A stretch of DNA of 64,000 nucleotides from Hyposmocoma kahamanoa. Its lineage: Eukaryota; Arthropoda; Insecta; Lepidoptera; Cosmopterigidae. A model generated the notes under the pieces. The model did not search any database. It worked only from the letters and a program-made list of their open reading frames with translations, and was not told the DNA's origin. The position numbers and the translations under genes are program-made. Below, in pieces: positions 1-12,194 of the stretch; positions within the stretch are counted from its first letter, which is position 1, and every line of letters starts with the position of its first letter. The stretch covers positions 18,059,320 through 18,123,319 of the forward strand of contig NW_020653726.1 of NCBI RefSeq assembly GCF_003589595.1, written 5' to 3'.

Positions 1-384
1 TTAAAGTTAAAAATAAAACATTGTATGAGTAACTACACGATATATTCAAGCATAGACACTAATCAGAAACATAAAACAATAAAGTTTCCTCGATAGATAA
101 AAATCACGAAATGACCTCTAATTTTCACATTTTTTCGATTCATCCTCGAAATGCTACAGGTTATTAGGACAAAAATTAGATAATTAATTATATTTATGCA
201 TGATCGAGAACTGTCACTACGGATTTTTTTTTAATCCCTTTAGTTTTAAAGTTATTCCGCTAAAACGAATTTGGTACTTTTAATGCGCAAACTTCAACAT
301 CTCCTGTCGCATGTCATGTGAACTTCAGGCATATGTTTGCTTCACAAATTTGGGCGGAGCCAACGTCAAAACTTTTTTGGCATG
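1..384 (+). repeat. Dispersed repeat I, copy 1
   Basis: This block matches 57750..58134 in the same orientation over its whole length, with roughly 93-95 percent identity by eye and almost no indels. Similarity stops after the shared TTTTTTGGCATG. The left end coincides with the window edge, so the true boundary is not seen. No coding capacity is visible. A DNA transposon fragment is likeliest, but the class is not established. Confidence 0.85.
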
Positions 385-1319
385 CTCCCCCTTAAAGTAA
401 AACCGTTAAATTTAAATTTAGTTTTCAATCTTCATAAGCTTTTATCGAAAAGTTGACTTTTTTGCTCTGGTATCGATTTAATGTTTTATATTACTCAATG
501 ACTACAGTGTACAATAGTGACCATTAGTATCTCGAATTTACTCTAATACAGCCTAGTCCTTGATAAATACGCCTGTTTCTGAAATAGTCACCATTACCAT
601 TAGTATACACTTGCATTTCTGGAATTTTCATAAACTTACTGTAATTTGCAAACAGTATTCAATATATTGGATACCTCAAAAGCATTTGAAGATTGACTCC
701 GGAGTACTTTGCAATTTTGAAGAGCGAATTGCAATTTAGGAAAAAGCTGTTGAAGCTCTACACTGCTTCTTTCAGCTACGGACTGGTTACTACTACAACA
801 TTTAAAAAGAGTTTGCGTACATCAGTGCTGTGAGTAATGAAAAAAAGAAAAAACAACTTTAGAATTACTTACCTTGTCCGCTCCGTGTCCGTTGTGTTAT
901 GTTGTTCTAAATTATATGTAATATAACATATCGTGTGGCATTGCTCTAAGGTCGCCTTGTTTAGGTATGAGAAATTGGCAAATATAGGAGATAGCGAGGA
1001 AAAATTCTTCAGCTATTATTACAGGTTATCAACCTAATCCAATTGCAAAAATACTTTAAATAAGTTAAAATGTAAAGCTCTATTAGCAAACGGTAAGCCT
1101 GTATAAAAAAAACTGTGCAAGTATTCAAAATATTCTACTATCTTCGAATATATCGTTGGTGGTTGTAGAAAGGGTGTAAGCGACAGTTCGAAAAAATAAC
1201 TCAGGGGAGCATGTTTTTAAGTCTTCATGACTGTTTTAAAACATTTACATTCTGTTTTAGCAACCGTTCTGTTAAATTCAAACAAAGATCTGCAAGAAGC
1301 ACATACAAAAATTCGTAAG
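385..1319. other. AT-rich intronic sequence, nothing recognised
   Basis: No ORF, tandem array or repeat family used elsewhere in this annotation is visible here. Confidence 0.5.
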
Positions 1320-1324
1320 GTTAG

Positions 1325-1440
1325 CTGGTTCGTACCGTGGCTTAATTGGCTGAGCATCTGGCACGGATTGCCTGAGAGTGCTGGTTCGAATCCAGCCGGT
1401 TCGAATGAATTTTAAGTGTTCGATCTTTGTTATTAATAAT
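1325..1440 (+). repeat. tRNA-derived SINE, family B
   Basis: A tRNA-like head carries an A-box-like TGGCTTAATTGG and a B box GGTTCGAATCC at 1383-1393. The tail GATCTTTGTTATTAATAATA is shared, in inverse orientation, with the copies near 29.7 and 51.0 kb. The head is not a functional tRNA: the anticodon arm is not intact. Confidence 0.7.
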
Positions 1441-1825
1441 ATTTTTTTAAATTATTTTGCTTACAAAACTGGTTACAGAGTTATCAGTCTTAACTAGACA
1501 TGCTTAAATACAATACGAGTACAATGGAACCTACTAAATGTCAGCACAACATGAATATAATTTTCACGTAAATGTTCTTACGAACCAATTCAGACTCGGA
1601 TGGCCCAATTTCTGATTATAAACTAAATAAAAAACAAATGAGGACTGTAACTTAGATATTTAAAAACAAAAAAGAAATGCAAAAAAAGTGTTTAGTAACT
1701 TACTTTTTTGAATAAATTTTACGTATACACCTTTTGGCTGAGGACAAAGAACCACCGAAAATATCGAAAATATTTCGAATACATTTATAGTCACTATACA
1801 TATTTTCTATACAGAGGAGAATGAT

Positions 1826-1925
1826 GACCGACCGATGCGGTTTAAAGCTCTGAGTGGCACTGCAACTGTAGACAGATGTGTCGCTCACGACTTGTTCATA
1901 CTGTCACATCTTATAATAAAAAAGG
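1826..1925 (+). repeat. Family C element, 3' fragment
   Basis: Contains the family landmarks AAAGCTCTGAGTGGCACTGC, a shortened ACAGATGTGTCGCTCACGAC and the A-rich 3' end ATAATAAAAAAGGG. The 5' two thirds are missing. Confidence 0.75.
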
Positions 1926-3459
1926 GCTTATGGGTTTAAGAATAATGGACCGATTGTTTGTTCTTATTCCATAAATGTTGTTGTATAATATGTCTGTAGC
2001 AATGAAGCCATCAATTTTTTTAAAATACGTAAAGTACACGTGGGGATGCAAAATACGAGCAAGTAAAGATACCGGTATATATCATAGTCGCGATAAACGT
2101 CGCATCAGGTCTAGCCGCTAAGTGTAGACTAAATTGGCGGTATTTTACGATCATGTCATTATGTGAAACGTTGCTTGGGGCCAGGGAAATAGACAAGTAT
2201 ATTTAAAGGTAAAGAATGAGTAGAAACGCTCTAAACTCAAAAAAAATCAGTTCCAAAAGAAAATACAAGTTGAGCTACAGAAAAGAAGTCGCTTGCGTTG
2301 TACTTAAATTCGGAAATCAAATTAATTTAGCGACCAAACCCATATCCGGCTCGATCCTTCGATCCATTGGCTACCTAGTTCATGACTAAAAAAAGGATCC
2401 ATAAAAGGAAATGTAACTTGTATTAAAGACTGAGTATTACTAAAGCATCCATATATTATTTGCATGATTAGTTAACAAAATGCTTGCTTGTTTCAACTCG
2501 ATGACCAACGCTATTTATTGACATGTCATCGGGTCTAGAGCTAAAATTTATTGATTTTGTACCAAGCATCAGTAGATATATTTATGAAGAGAGTTCGTCT
2601 AGGGAAGTAGGTACTCTCTCCATATATGTGTATCTATTTCTATTACCAAGCAGTAATGCTCCAAATATTGCTTTACGGTTTTACCACTAGTTGTCTAAAT
2701 TGATCGTCCCGCAATTTAGTATAATAAAAACAAAATTATTTTTATAACAGTGTATTTTTTTCATGTTTTCCAACGCTCAAAATCAATTTATCACTGGTTT
2801 TAATAACCGTACAAGAAATCAGCACAAAGAAACCTACTAAGAAGTTTCAAAGTGCATAGAAGACGTATGAAGTTTCTGGTTCACACTCAAAGTAATCTAA
2901 ATCTAGTAGGTGTATCAACGTAGACACAATTTTTCATGACCTTACAAACCCTAATTCGTTTACAGTCATTATAATTTTACGACTAAGTATAAAATATCAC
3001 CGTTAATCGCTCTCGCTTACGCTTATGAACCTGGATTTTTTTCAAGCCACTTAGTCATAAAAAGAGCTGGTATGCGTCACTTTTACGATGGATATTCTCG
3101 TGACCTGCGCCCTTATTATGGTCCGTCGAACGATGTCGGAATGACACGTGCCATTTTGATCTGATTGACACCTATACAGCTCTGTGAATTTGAGTACCTA
3201 AGAGGTGAGAAATACGCAAGATGGCGTCAATGTTCTACATTTATTTTCTAAAAAGCAAATGTGAATTTCGTCCTAAACAAACTGTACATTTTTAGGACTC
3301 TATTTGTTTTGCTCAACGCGCTGCATTTAATTAAAATCAGCCAGAAGCGAGAGTGTCTTTTGCTTGAAAATCTCCACGAATTCTCTAGCAGTCTCGTTTC
3401 GTCTGACACGACAGGCGCAGCGGGAACCAGCAAAATAAAAAAAGAAAATCTCAACTAAT
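1926..3459. other. Intronic sequence, nothing recognised
   Basis: AT-rich unique sequence. Two short ORFs overlap on opposite strands near 3248-3458 but show no family resemblance and are probably chance. Confidence 0.5.
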
Positions 3460-4085
3460 TTTCGCCGACATCAGGACTGTCGTAAACCTGTTCAGTTGGT
3501 TAAAATCCCTTAATTTATAATGAAAACTGTAACGATTATGTTCGCAGAGATTGTCGTAAAAATCTTTATAACGCGCCACATCGGCGTTTGTAATTAAGCC
3601 GAATGAACAATTTGCGTCCCCCTTAGGTACATCTGTACAGGGTAGTTAATAACTTTATTGTCCAATAATGACTGCGAATGCAAGCGTAAAAAGCTTAATG
3701 TCTACGTAAAGACTCGCTTAGGTAACTAACAACCGCGCGCTAGACCGAATTTACGGGCAGAACTCAATTAAAATCTGACAATTTCAGCGTAAAATGGATT
3801 TAAAGTTGGGTTATACGGACTGCCGCGGAATATGACACGGTACGGACACGTGTTTCTATTTAGTACGCACGGATTGTAACGGAGTTTGACGGTTAACTTT
3901 TATGTTTTACGCGGGCGTCGCAACTCATTTATGTGCGTCACTGAAAAATGCCGTAAGTACACTTAAGCCGTTTTATGGTTATTGCATTTTTGTGTGAAAT
4001 ACTCTTTTTCAGTACGTGAATGGAATTTACTGGAATTGCTGCGGGGTATTATTTTCAGCAGTTTCTTTTGTTATTTGTCAGCGTT
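3460..4085. promoter_or_regulatory. Candidate conserved intronic block
   Basis: A repeat-free stretch with higher GC than its surroundings, several CpG-containing words and TTAAT-type homeodomain-like cores, and no reading frame. That is the usual look of a conserved non-coding block in a long developmental intron. This is inference from composition only; a cross-species alignment would decide. Confidence 0.3.
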
Positions 4086-4984
4086 GAAAGGGTGGTTAAT
4101 ATCATATAACGTCCCCTCGTTTAGTTATTTCCGCCTCTATTGCTGTTAATTGAAAAAAAATTCACGCGAATGTTCACAAACCAAATAAGCGCGAACTAAC
4201 GAATATTTTTTTTTATTTATTACCCTAGAAACCTATTTGTTAATAACTTCTTCAATGAATTAATGAATAAATAAATACAATAACTAGTGTACGTTGAGCT
4301 TGAAGTTTGGATCGTAGAAGTGAAACTTAATTTAAATCTTAACAAAGTCGTCTAATAGATCTGTTGGTTCAGAAAAACCGTTAGTTTTGTGGTGCTGAAA
4401 CTGTAAACTGTCAATGTTAACGCTTTCTTGACCCAGTACAATAGGCTGTTTTATTCTTAAGTAGCTATTAAGTTTTGATGATAATGAACTATTATATAAA
4501 ATCAATTTCGGTATTAAATACCCAAGTTGTAGGATTAAGCTTTAGGTTAGTTTATCTTAAATTATATGTCAACAAGACTGAGGTTGTCCTTATAAAGACC
4601 GGGTCGTGCAACGGTATGAAAAGGCATTTGATTGAAGGAACCGAAAGACGTATGTCATAATACAGCTGATAAATATTCATGGTTTCTGACTATCACTATG
4701 GGAGATAGGCGTGATGGTATGTATATAAATAAAGATCGATAATGGCGTCGTTTATATCGAATACAAAAATTAGGTCTTACCAATTTGTTACAGGAGTTGT
4801 CTCCTTGTTTACTTAACTTTGCTTTCTAAACTAACCCAACCTACCTTAAAGGAGATATTGTAGTACCTCGGCAGCATTTGGTAAAGTATCTTGGTCATGA
4901 GTGCCCACCGTTGGTCGCCAGATTTTTAAGGGTACTTTTGAAGTTAAGATCACGTCACCAAATTCAGTTCAACTTCAATTCTAA
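4086..4984. other. Intronic sequence, nothing recognised
   Basis: Unique AT-rich sequence. The 61-codon ORF at 4475-4660 has no recognisable motif. Confidence 0.5.
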
Positions 4985-4989
4985 GCAGC

Positions 4990-5262
4990 AGCAGAGCTCT
5001 TTGTGAAAAAGTTCTTCCAGGGAACTAATGCTGCCCATTTTTGCTGTCAAGCAGCATTGTAACCATTACTGCGTTCCGATTTTGAAGGGTTTTGGTGAAA
5101 TTACAGGCGCATGAGTGTTGACAACTGATGTCTGAGGGTGACAGTCACAGTGGCAGATCTTTGCGATTGAAACCCCTGAGTGGTATTGCAACTGCTAAGG
5201 TCGGGCGTGAAGCCTACCACCAGGCGCACGACTTGTCTTTCCGTCACTAGGTGGCATAAAAA
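4990..5262 (+). repeat. Family C element, nearly full length
   Basis: Begins with the 5' signature GCAGAGCTCTTTGTGAAAAAG and a degraded TTCCAGGGAACTAATGCTGC. It ends with CACCAGGCGCACGACTTGTC and an A-run at CATAAAAAAG. Base changes are numerous, so it is an old copy. Confidence 0.85.
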
Positions 5263-5778
5263 AGTTGATTATTGCTTCACGTTAATATTGAATAACTCCG
5301 AAAATACCTAGTACAGTGTAACGGATGGACCACGCGCAACAACACAAAAAAAGTTATGTAAAAACCTCTAGTCCGAGCAGTCGATTCCACCAGGACTCGA
5401 CTCTTAGATAGCTATCAATAGTACTGATGCGTATCTCACATAATCAAAATTCGGTCGAGGTAGTCCCGATTTGTGGGAAAATCTTATGACCGCGATGCAG
5501 AATTTAGATAAAACGGGTCAGCGCCATCTAGCGGAATTTTTGGTAACTTATAAAATGAAAAAATGAACATAGTTTCTTAGGGGGGCCTATTGTATAAAAT
5601 AGGTTTGGTTAGGATATATTTAAGTTAGAATACGAATGATTATTTTTATTTTAGACCTGTAGACAACATCAAGACGTTATGTATTTTTTGGCCTAGTGAC
5701 TACACGCCTACCCATAACGTGCTTCGTGTTCGTTCAAGAAAACTCTGACCCACTTCGAGTGTCGCTTGTGCACTAAGT

Positions 5779-6080
5779 TTTTTTTTTTAATATCAAGTGA
5801 CGGGACGGACAATTTGTGCGCTTGATGGTAAGTTACATGTCTGTCCACAGCAGTTGCAGTGCCACTCAGAGCTTTAAATCGCATAGATGTGAGGGGCACT
5901 GCCACTGCGCCTGTCACCTGAGACATAAGTTGACAAGTCCCACGTGCCTGTAATTTCACCAGCACTCTTACCCTACAAACCGGAACGCAGTAATGCTCCC
6001 ATTACTGCTTGGCGGCAGAAGTAGGTAAGGTGGCAGTACTTCCCTGTACGAACTCTGTCAAAACTAACTCTACTGCTACT
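5779..6080 (-). repeat. Family C element, full length, inverse orientation
   Basis: The 3' A-tail appears as a T-run at 5779-5790, followed by the family body, and the 5' end lies near the start of TTTTGACAGAGTTC read on the minus strand. The conserved internal stem (GCAGTGCC...CTCAGAGC) is intact, with arms near 5858-5872 and 5893-5909. It faces the copy at 4990-5262, giving a tail-to-tail pair. Confidence 0.9.
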
Positions 6081-6252
6081 AACGATTCAAATCCAAGAAA
6101 ATTCGAATATCGCTTGTACACCTAGAGATAAAATGATCTCTGTGACATTTCAAAACCATTATTTCTCGGATTCGGGACTTATACGAATCGGACGTAGAGT
6201 GCAAACGCTTTAACCCTTTATTTATTTATTTTATTCAAAACCCGAAATAACG

Positions 6253-6385
6253 AATGCTACTAAACGAAGATGCTACTAACGAATATTACTGCTTGCCGGC
6301 AGAAGTACATAAAGTAACAAGTACTACTGGACGAACTATTTCTCAGGGAGCTCTACTGCTACTAGATATCAGTATGTTATTAAAG
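6253..6385 (-). repeat. Family C element, 5'-end fragment
   Basis: Retains ATTACTGCTTGCCGGCAGAA, then a degraded AGTACTACTGGACGAAC and GGGAGCTCTACTGCTACT, which is the family 5' end read backwards. The rest is absent. Confidence 0.65.
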
Positions 6386-7624
6386 AAAATCAGCCATATG
6401 TTGGGACTGTTGTATCCAATTGCACTAAATTTAATTACGTCTTAAACCAATGCATATATTGATAAGACTCTCTTAACAGTCGATATTAACTGAGCTGGAA
6501 TTAGGAGACTTTTTTTGCAAACGAAATTAAAACCATTGGTTTAAGTACTTATTGAATACAGCAGATTTATAGTAAAATTTCGAAGTAATTTATGTTTTTT
6601 TCTATCGCGAAACATTATAGGAATCGTGTTTTCACACTGTACTAATTAGTGTAGGTATATCTTCAATTTTACTTCACATTTTTCCAAAGCGGTTGATTCA
6701 ACACTTTCACTGTTATGGTGTATCAACCAAAGCCATTTAATTTAACATAATGTATTAAGTATATGCTATCAGTTATTGTTAAAAAAACGAGTTTTTAAAA
6801 TACCACTTCAGTCCGTAAAAACTGTATTTGTCTCTCGATTTTCTGCTTTTACGTTTCGCTTTATTTATAGGTAACAAATTTTTCCATGTACCCGACATGA
6901 GGGAGCTGTCGGTGTACGAAGCCAAAAGTATAGCGAGAATTGTTTAACGTTTGACGTAAGTATAAGGAGTCCGAAACAATACTAATACTTAAAAAGCGAT
7001 AGAGACACTTAACTAGCAATGAAAATTTGAAAACTCACACATACACACACGTACGAAGACACAAACAAGTACACTCACACATATCTCACATAATTTGTTT
7101 TTTATTCATATAAATTTTATTTTCTCTTACGACGTTATATAGAAGAGATGCTGTAATACTCGTCCACTGTCATAAATGTCTTGCGTGATAAACACGACAC
7201 AAGCATGACCTAGTATGGTTATCAGAGTTTATCACATAAAATGTGCCTTAATCTGATAATAAAAGTATTTTTTTTTTTATTTATTTCTTTTATATCTTTT
7301 GCATTGCAAGCATTGGTTTAAGACATACTTAAGTTTAGAGCAAGTGGATCATCAGCATACATGTTAATTGTAAAAGCATAAGTGCATTATTACGGATATT
7401 TTATTTGTAAGTGTGATGACTGTAATTACATCGGTGACAACTTCTTTAAATGTTAAGTTAATGGGTACCGGCCTTGCTAATGGCGTCGTCCGCCATAATT
7501 TTTATATTATTTTTACAAAACTACCGTACCTACACAGTCATTTTTACTTGATATTGGCAAAATCATCAATTAATTCGAAGGAGTCATGACATTTAAAAGA
7601 AGAAGAAGTAATATGCTGTCTTAC
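6386..7624. other. Intron downstream of the bruno-like exon
   Basis: AT-rich intronic sequence that begins at the exon's GTAAG donor (7620-7624). It contains a degenerate CA-rich patch near 7035-7085. No further exon encoding the rest of RRM2 was found here. Confidence 0.55.
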
Positions 7625-7750
7625 CTTTACTCGCGCCGTCTGGTCCTCGTAGTATAGAACACTCTTCTATAGTACCAAACGGCGTGAACAACTGGCGCAC
7701 ATCCTCCTCTGTCTGCTGTTTGCTGAGCATGCCAACGAACAGCTTCCGAT
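7625..7750 (-). CDS. bru3: Internal exon of a CELF/Bruno-family RNA-binding protein (bruno-3 / CELF4-like), start of RRM2
   Basis: Read on the minus strand, the exon follows a pyrimidine-rich acceptor ending TTTATAG and ends AAAG before a GTAAG donor. It is 126 bp: two bases that finish an Asp codon, 41 whole codons, and one base that starts the next codon. The peptide contains [16 protein letters not shown], then [24 protein letters not shown] is the RNP2 strand of an RNA-recognition motif, and IEECxILRGPDGxSKG is characteristic of RRM2 in CELF proteins. CELF1/2 have KLFIGMISK and other differences here, so the CELF3-6 group (bruno-3 in flies) fits best. Family members bind U/GU-rich RNA and control splicing and translation. 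The RNP1 part of RRM2 must lie in the next exon, at lower coordinates, which I could not find. RRM1 exons should lie above 64 kb. There are no stops or frameshifts. The exact paralogue is inferred from recalled sequences. Confidence 0.9.
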
Positions 7751-8166
7751 CTATAAACAAAAATTATATCTATGACATAAACAGAAAAAAAGACAGAGAT
7801 TAGGTATTTTGTTAATGGTTCACTTTAGGATTGGGATTGGTGGAGCGACACACCAAAAGTTATTGTGATTTCTTAGTAATCTGCATAAATGTGAATTCCA
7901 GGTGTTCATGCTTGGCCAATGTCGTCATTGGTAGGAACAGCCCTTTGGATAAGAACTATTTTATAAAATGTGATATAATGATTAAATGATATATGTTAAA
8001 ATGGTAATTTATCACTACAGTCACCTGTAAAATCAGTCCAGTTCAAATTAACCATGAAAACAATTAGCCACACCACAATAAGCCTGGCGGTGGGGCGTGG
8101 AGCGGCGGTCTTAAACTAGACTTCGGTGCCAATAACCTTGTATAAAAATGTAGTTTAGACCCAAAA
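7751..8166. other. Intron immediately upstream of the bruno-like exon
   Basis: The first 50 bases hold the acceptor tract of the minus-strand exon, with a run of T and a TTTATAG end. Beyond it the sequence is AT-rich and unique by eye, with no coding potential that I recognise. Confidence 0.6.
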
Positions 8167-8878
8167 GTAGTGTTGCCAGATGTTTTGTCGGAAAATCCTG
8201 ATTTTTTTGACGAAGCAATATTTTATTACATTGACTTCGGATTTTAGTAAAAAACTACACTCATTTCTCATGACGACTGAAGAAATATTTCACTTAGGAT
8301 TTTTAGAGAAAAATTATACTTATTCGTCAAGGCCAGATGATGCTATGCGCGCGACTTTAATATTAAGCTTTTGCAAAACATTATACTTAATTGTTACAAT
8401 GTTTGATGAAGTTGCGAGGGAAGTGTAAGTTTTGGTGTTTAGATTACTGAGAACAATTATACTTATTCGTCACGAATATCGACTTTAAATATTAGAGTTG
8501 GATTTTTGGTAAAAATTATACTAATTCATCTCGGATTGGATGCTTCGAATACAAATTCTAAATGACATAAAATATACTGAATAAAGTTAGTGTCCAACTG
8601 TATTACGCTATTCATCATCAACCCATTTATACATCCCGCTACAGGACACGGGTCTCCTCTCAGGTGAGGGTTTAGACCATAACCCGCCACTCTGGCCCAA
8701 AGCTCATGGTAAATTTCAAATTACCACGTACGCTTTTTTACCACGCTGTTAGTGCAGCTAAAATATCTGAAGTTTACTGATTTCTGTAGCTCATTCGTAA
8801 CAAATGTTAGATAATATGTAACATTAGGAAACTTTATAAATCAAAACATTCAGGATTTTCTGAATATGGCAACACTAC
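8167..8878. mobile_element. Inverted-repeat DNA element (~712 bp), class unknown
   Basis: The outer 12 bases, GTAGTGTTGCCA at 8167-8178, recur inverted at 8867-8878. A second inverted pair lies a few bases inside: GAAAATCCTGA against its complement. The interior has two related AATTATACTTATTCGTC units (near 8305 and 8455) and a SINE-like piece at about 8625-8740 (CGGGTCTCCTCTCAGGTGAG). No transposase is visible and no clear target duplication was found. It lies about 415 bp upstream of the bruno-like exon. Confidence 0.6.
8625..8740 (+). repeat. Lepidopteran SINE-like fragment (related to 16555-16815)
   Basis: The words CACGGGTCTCCTCTCAGGTG, then GGGTTTAGACCATAACCCGC, resemble the end of a very common lepidopteran repeat that speaks of a GCTGGGCACGGGTCTCCTC core. 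Internal to the inverted-repeat element around it. Assignment is by recall. Confidence 0.5.
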
Positions 8879-11410
8879 CCGTAAAGTAAAAGGTGCAAGT
8901 GACGGGCCTTTGATTGCGGTGACAGGGTAAGGGCGCGCACACGCTGGCAGCCGCAGGCACCACAAGTCCAGTGTGTATACAGCTTTATGTGCTTCAATGT
9001 AGAAGGAAAAGAAGAGAAATTACTTAATGTTTTGTCAATTAAGATTTTTTTGTTCAAATTCTTTCATTGAAGTATAATACTGTAACGATGGATATTAAAA
9101 TACTTTATGCAATATTCAAAGTTACATGACCTCACATTTAGAAATGTTGTAACTTAAATTTTGTTAATTTTTGGTTTTTAATAATTTTTATATAGTTTCT
9201 TGTATACGCAATGTTTCAAAATGTGAAGTTACGCTACTCTGCCTTAGCGCCGTGTGCGCACGCTCTAACTAACTTACTGTTGTCAGTGTTATAGTATTAT
9301 AGAACACAGTATTTTATTTTTAGAAACATTAGTTTCAGTCCGTCCAGATTTTGTGTTAAAAAGTATTTAAATTTCAAATACTTTATTTATAACGTATGGT
9401 AAAAGAATGAAAACGCGATGACACGATTAACAAATAAAGCAGTCAATAGAATTTCGCTTCGGCCATATTGAAACCACAGCCTTGGTTTACAAAACTTTTT
9501 TTAAACAAACACATTTCGATTTTATTGTCCAACTCTGCAAAACACATCGGCTTTCCGATTGTTTTTACAGCTCAACAATTAGACCGATGTTGTTTTACGG
9601 AACAGCATTTTGTACCGACAATTTCTGAACGGATGTTTTATGTTTTTTTTTATGACAGCCGCCGCTAAAGGCCGCCGCCCACAACCAGTTGTGATCATCA
9701 CCTGTCGTCGCCACTGGTCATCATCATCAACTGGTGATGATACAAAAAACAACCATAGCTCTCTATAAAACACAAATTACACACAGTTTTAGTTAATGAT
9801 ACATCGAACAAAATCCAAATCAAGATCAACACATAAAAATTAGCACAGTACACTAAAATGGTGATTTTTTAATGGCAGAAGGTTCCGTAGGTTTTTAAAT
9901 TATAAATACGCCAGTGAATATATTTTCGAAGTAGACAAATAATCAGAATGGGAGCCAGGGAAAATTAATACAGTAGCCAAAAAAAAATTATATAGCCCCA
10001 ACACGCGTTTGGCCACCGCATTACGATTATGGCATTTATTAGACATTATAATATAAAGGATACCATTTTGGGACATAAAACCTTAATAAATATGTAGATA
10101 TTATGGGGGAGTAGTATAAAAATAGATATTTGTCTACAGAACCCTCGGAGGATAAAAAAAGTCTGTTGCAAAGTTTGAGCTGATCTATCTGCTAACATCG
10201 CGATACCCAATTACTTACACTTTAGCGCCAAATTTACAACATGGGCTCTGTACAGAAATCAACGTTCTTTTTTAAAAAAATAAATAAATTCACACTAATC
10301 ATGTTTCGAAATGAATAGGAAAATAAAATGTTTCTTACAACACGACGATTACTAAGTGCAGAGTGAGTGGTTTCTTTTCCAAGTCGAATCTACTTGTAAC
10401 TCGAATTTTTATATTTTGCAATAAGAATATCTTTAAAACTTAGTCCTTATTTTTGTCAGTAAATATACTTTTTACTCAAAGGCTAGTATTTTAAAATCCG
10501 GCCTTATTTATTTCTGACAATCTTGGTACAAAAGTGCATAAGTGCACTTACAATGTTTTTTCACTGATGGTGAAAAAAGTGTCACTGATAGCAACCAAAT
10601 CGATTAGTGTAACAAAAATTTTTTTATTCGTATTATTTATTGAAAAAAAATTAAACTACATTTTTTGTATAAATCGTAGATTCGACAAAGTCATCACTCG
10701 CTCTATCGACGACAGTGACAACAGTAACGGTACAGCTAGAGCACGCACAACACACGCTACCTGAGTCCGTCTACGCGCGCCGCCTGCCCGCACCCCCTGT
10801 AACACAACAAACATGCTACACACGCTTTCACCGATTTTGTGGGTGAGGGAAGTCGGTGGTTAAAATAAGTCATACATTATCAGTTTCATGACTTGTGTTC
10901 CTTAATATAACATATTAAATGATTTATAAGATGACAGTTTAATTAAAAAAAATTAATTATCGAAAGCAACGTTACTTAGCATACCTTATCAGTGGGAACA
11001 AAACAAGTATAATTCAAATAGTACGTTAATTACGAGTACGTTATATAAAATGCAAAAATGTTTCATTTAGGTAAGTTAATAAACTAAAATCAACTTAATA
11101 AACTAAATTTAATATAATAAACTACTGCAAAGTCTAATAAAAGTTTTCATTAAACAAAGTTAGAGCAGGTTACGAGGATTAGGGTGGATACAATGCGATA
11201 ACCATCGTCTAGCTCGGTGCAAATTTCATTCGACTTGGGATCGTGAACTTTTGACCTTGCAGACTATTTACTCCCACTTACGTACACGAGAATATATTGC
11301 ACCCTTTACCATAAAGTGACTAAATAATAAAATTTATATTTTTTGGGAAAATGACATAATATGTATGTGACAAAAAATACAAACTTAGAAATATTACCTT
11401 GAATATGTTA
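8879..11410. other. Intronic sequence with weak inverted segments
   Basis: Mostly unique and AT-rich. A segment near 9235-9300 (GCGCACGCTCTAACTAACTT) resembles the inverse of 10690-10765, which could be remnants of a DNA element about 1.5 kb long. 9655-9740 holds interlocked CAGTTG/CAACTG inverted words. No coding sequence was recognised. Confidence 0.45.
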
Positions 11411-11586
11411 TAAAACGAAATGAAACTATTTTTCCGGATTTAAATCGCGTATATTTGTTTTTTCAAACAAACCGACGTTTCGGGCCCTTTACAGGTCCCA
11501 TGGTCACGGTTGACTGAGGTGGTACAGTCTTCAACCAGTTATGTCTAATATTAATGCAATCCGGAAAAATAGTTTAATTTCCTATG
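11411..11586. mobile_element. Short foldback element, family J, copy 1
   Basis: Perfect 18-bp terminal inverted repeats: AAACTATTTTTCCGGATT at 11423-11440 and its complement at 11558-11575. The interior carries GACGTTTCGGGCCCTTTACA, shared in part with the copies near 16.0, 38.2 and 46.2 kb. It is non-autonomous, with no ORF. Confidence 0.8.
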
Positions 11587-11852
11587 TGTAACAATCGCGA
11601 AAACCTAAGAACTCGATATGTTATAAAAGTTAGAAATATTTAAGAACCAAAAAGTACAGATCGAATGAAACGACAAATGACGTTAACACGTTAATGTTAA
11701 CAAAAAGTACACGGTCATTAGCAATGAGTGTGTTTACACCGTTTCAACAATATTTCGATTTCCATATCAAATACAATTTGATCATATTTGGCACCAGCGA
11801 TATTGTATACGATTGTATGGCTGATCCCACGTAAGTCGCGTGCTTTAGAAAT

Positions 11853-12035
11853 AGTGGAACTCCTTACCTATTTCTGTTACTAAGCAGTAATGTAAGAATA
11901 ACTGTGTTCCGGTTTGGACTTGTCAACTCATATCTCAGGGTGATAGGCGCAGTGGCAGTGTCCCTCGGATTTTTGTGATTTGTGGCACTGCAACTGCTAT
12001 GGACATCGTGCCGCTCAACATACTATGATGATCTT
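11853..12035 (+). repeat. Family C element, degenerate, internal deletion
   Basis: Has TTACCTATTTCTGTTACTAA and the stem CAGTAATGTAAGAATAACTG, then skips the KAGGGTAAGGGTGCTGG segment, joining TTTGGACTTGTCAACTCATA directly. It ends in a damaged 3' region without the A-tail. Confidence 0.75.
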
Positions 12036-12194
12036 AGTAATTACGATCTTGAATAGAATATCAACGAGGGCTATAACATCAACAGTATTTTATAGTTGAG
12101 TCATTTAATATGTTTGTTGTCATTATTAGGATCAAGGAGATGCGACATCAGGATAAGGTTTTAATTATAAATAAAGTAATTTTTCACACTCTTC

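Noticed and set aside
1325..1400. Possible functional tRNA gene
   Set aside because: A and B boxes are present, but the acceptor and anticodon arms do not pair; it is a SINE head.
9579..9773. Overlapping frames on both strands at an interlocked CAGTTG/CAACTG region
   Set aside because: Mirror-image frames produced by inverted words; no motif.
10690..10860. Minus-strand promoter or first exon from a GC-rich patch
   Set aside because: No supported start codon or splice donor; partial inverse similarity to 9235-9300 suggests a repeat instead.
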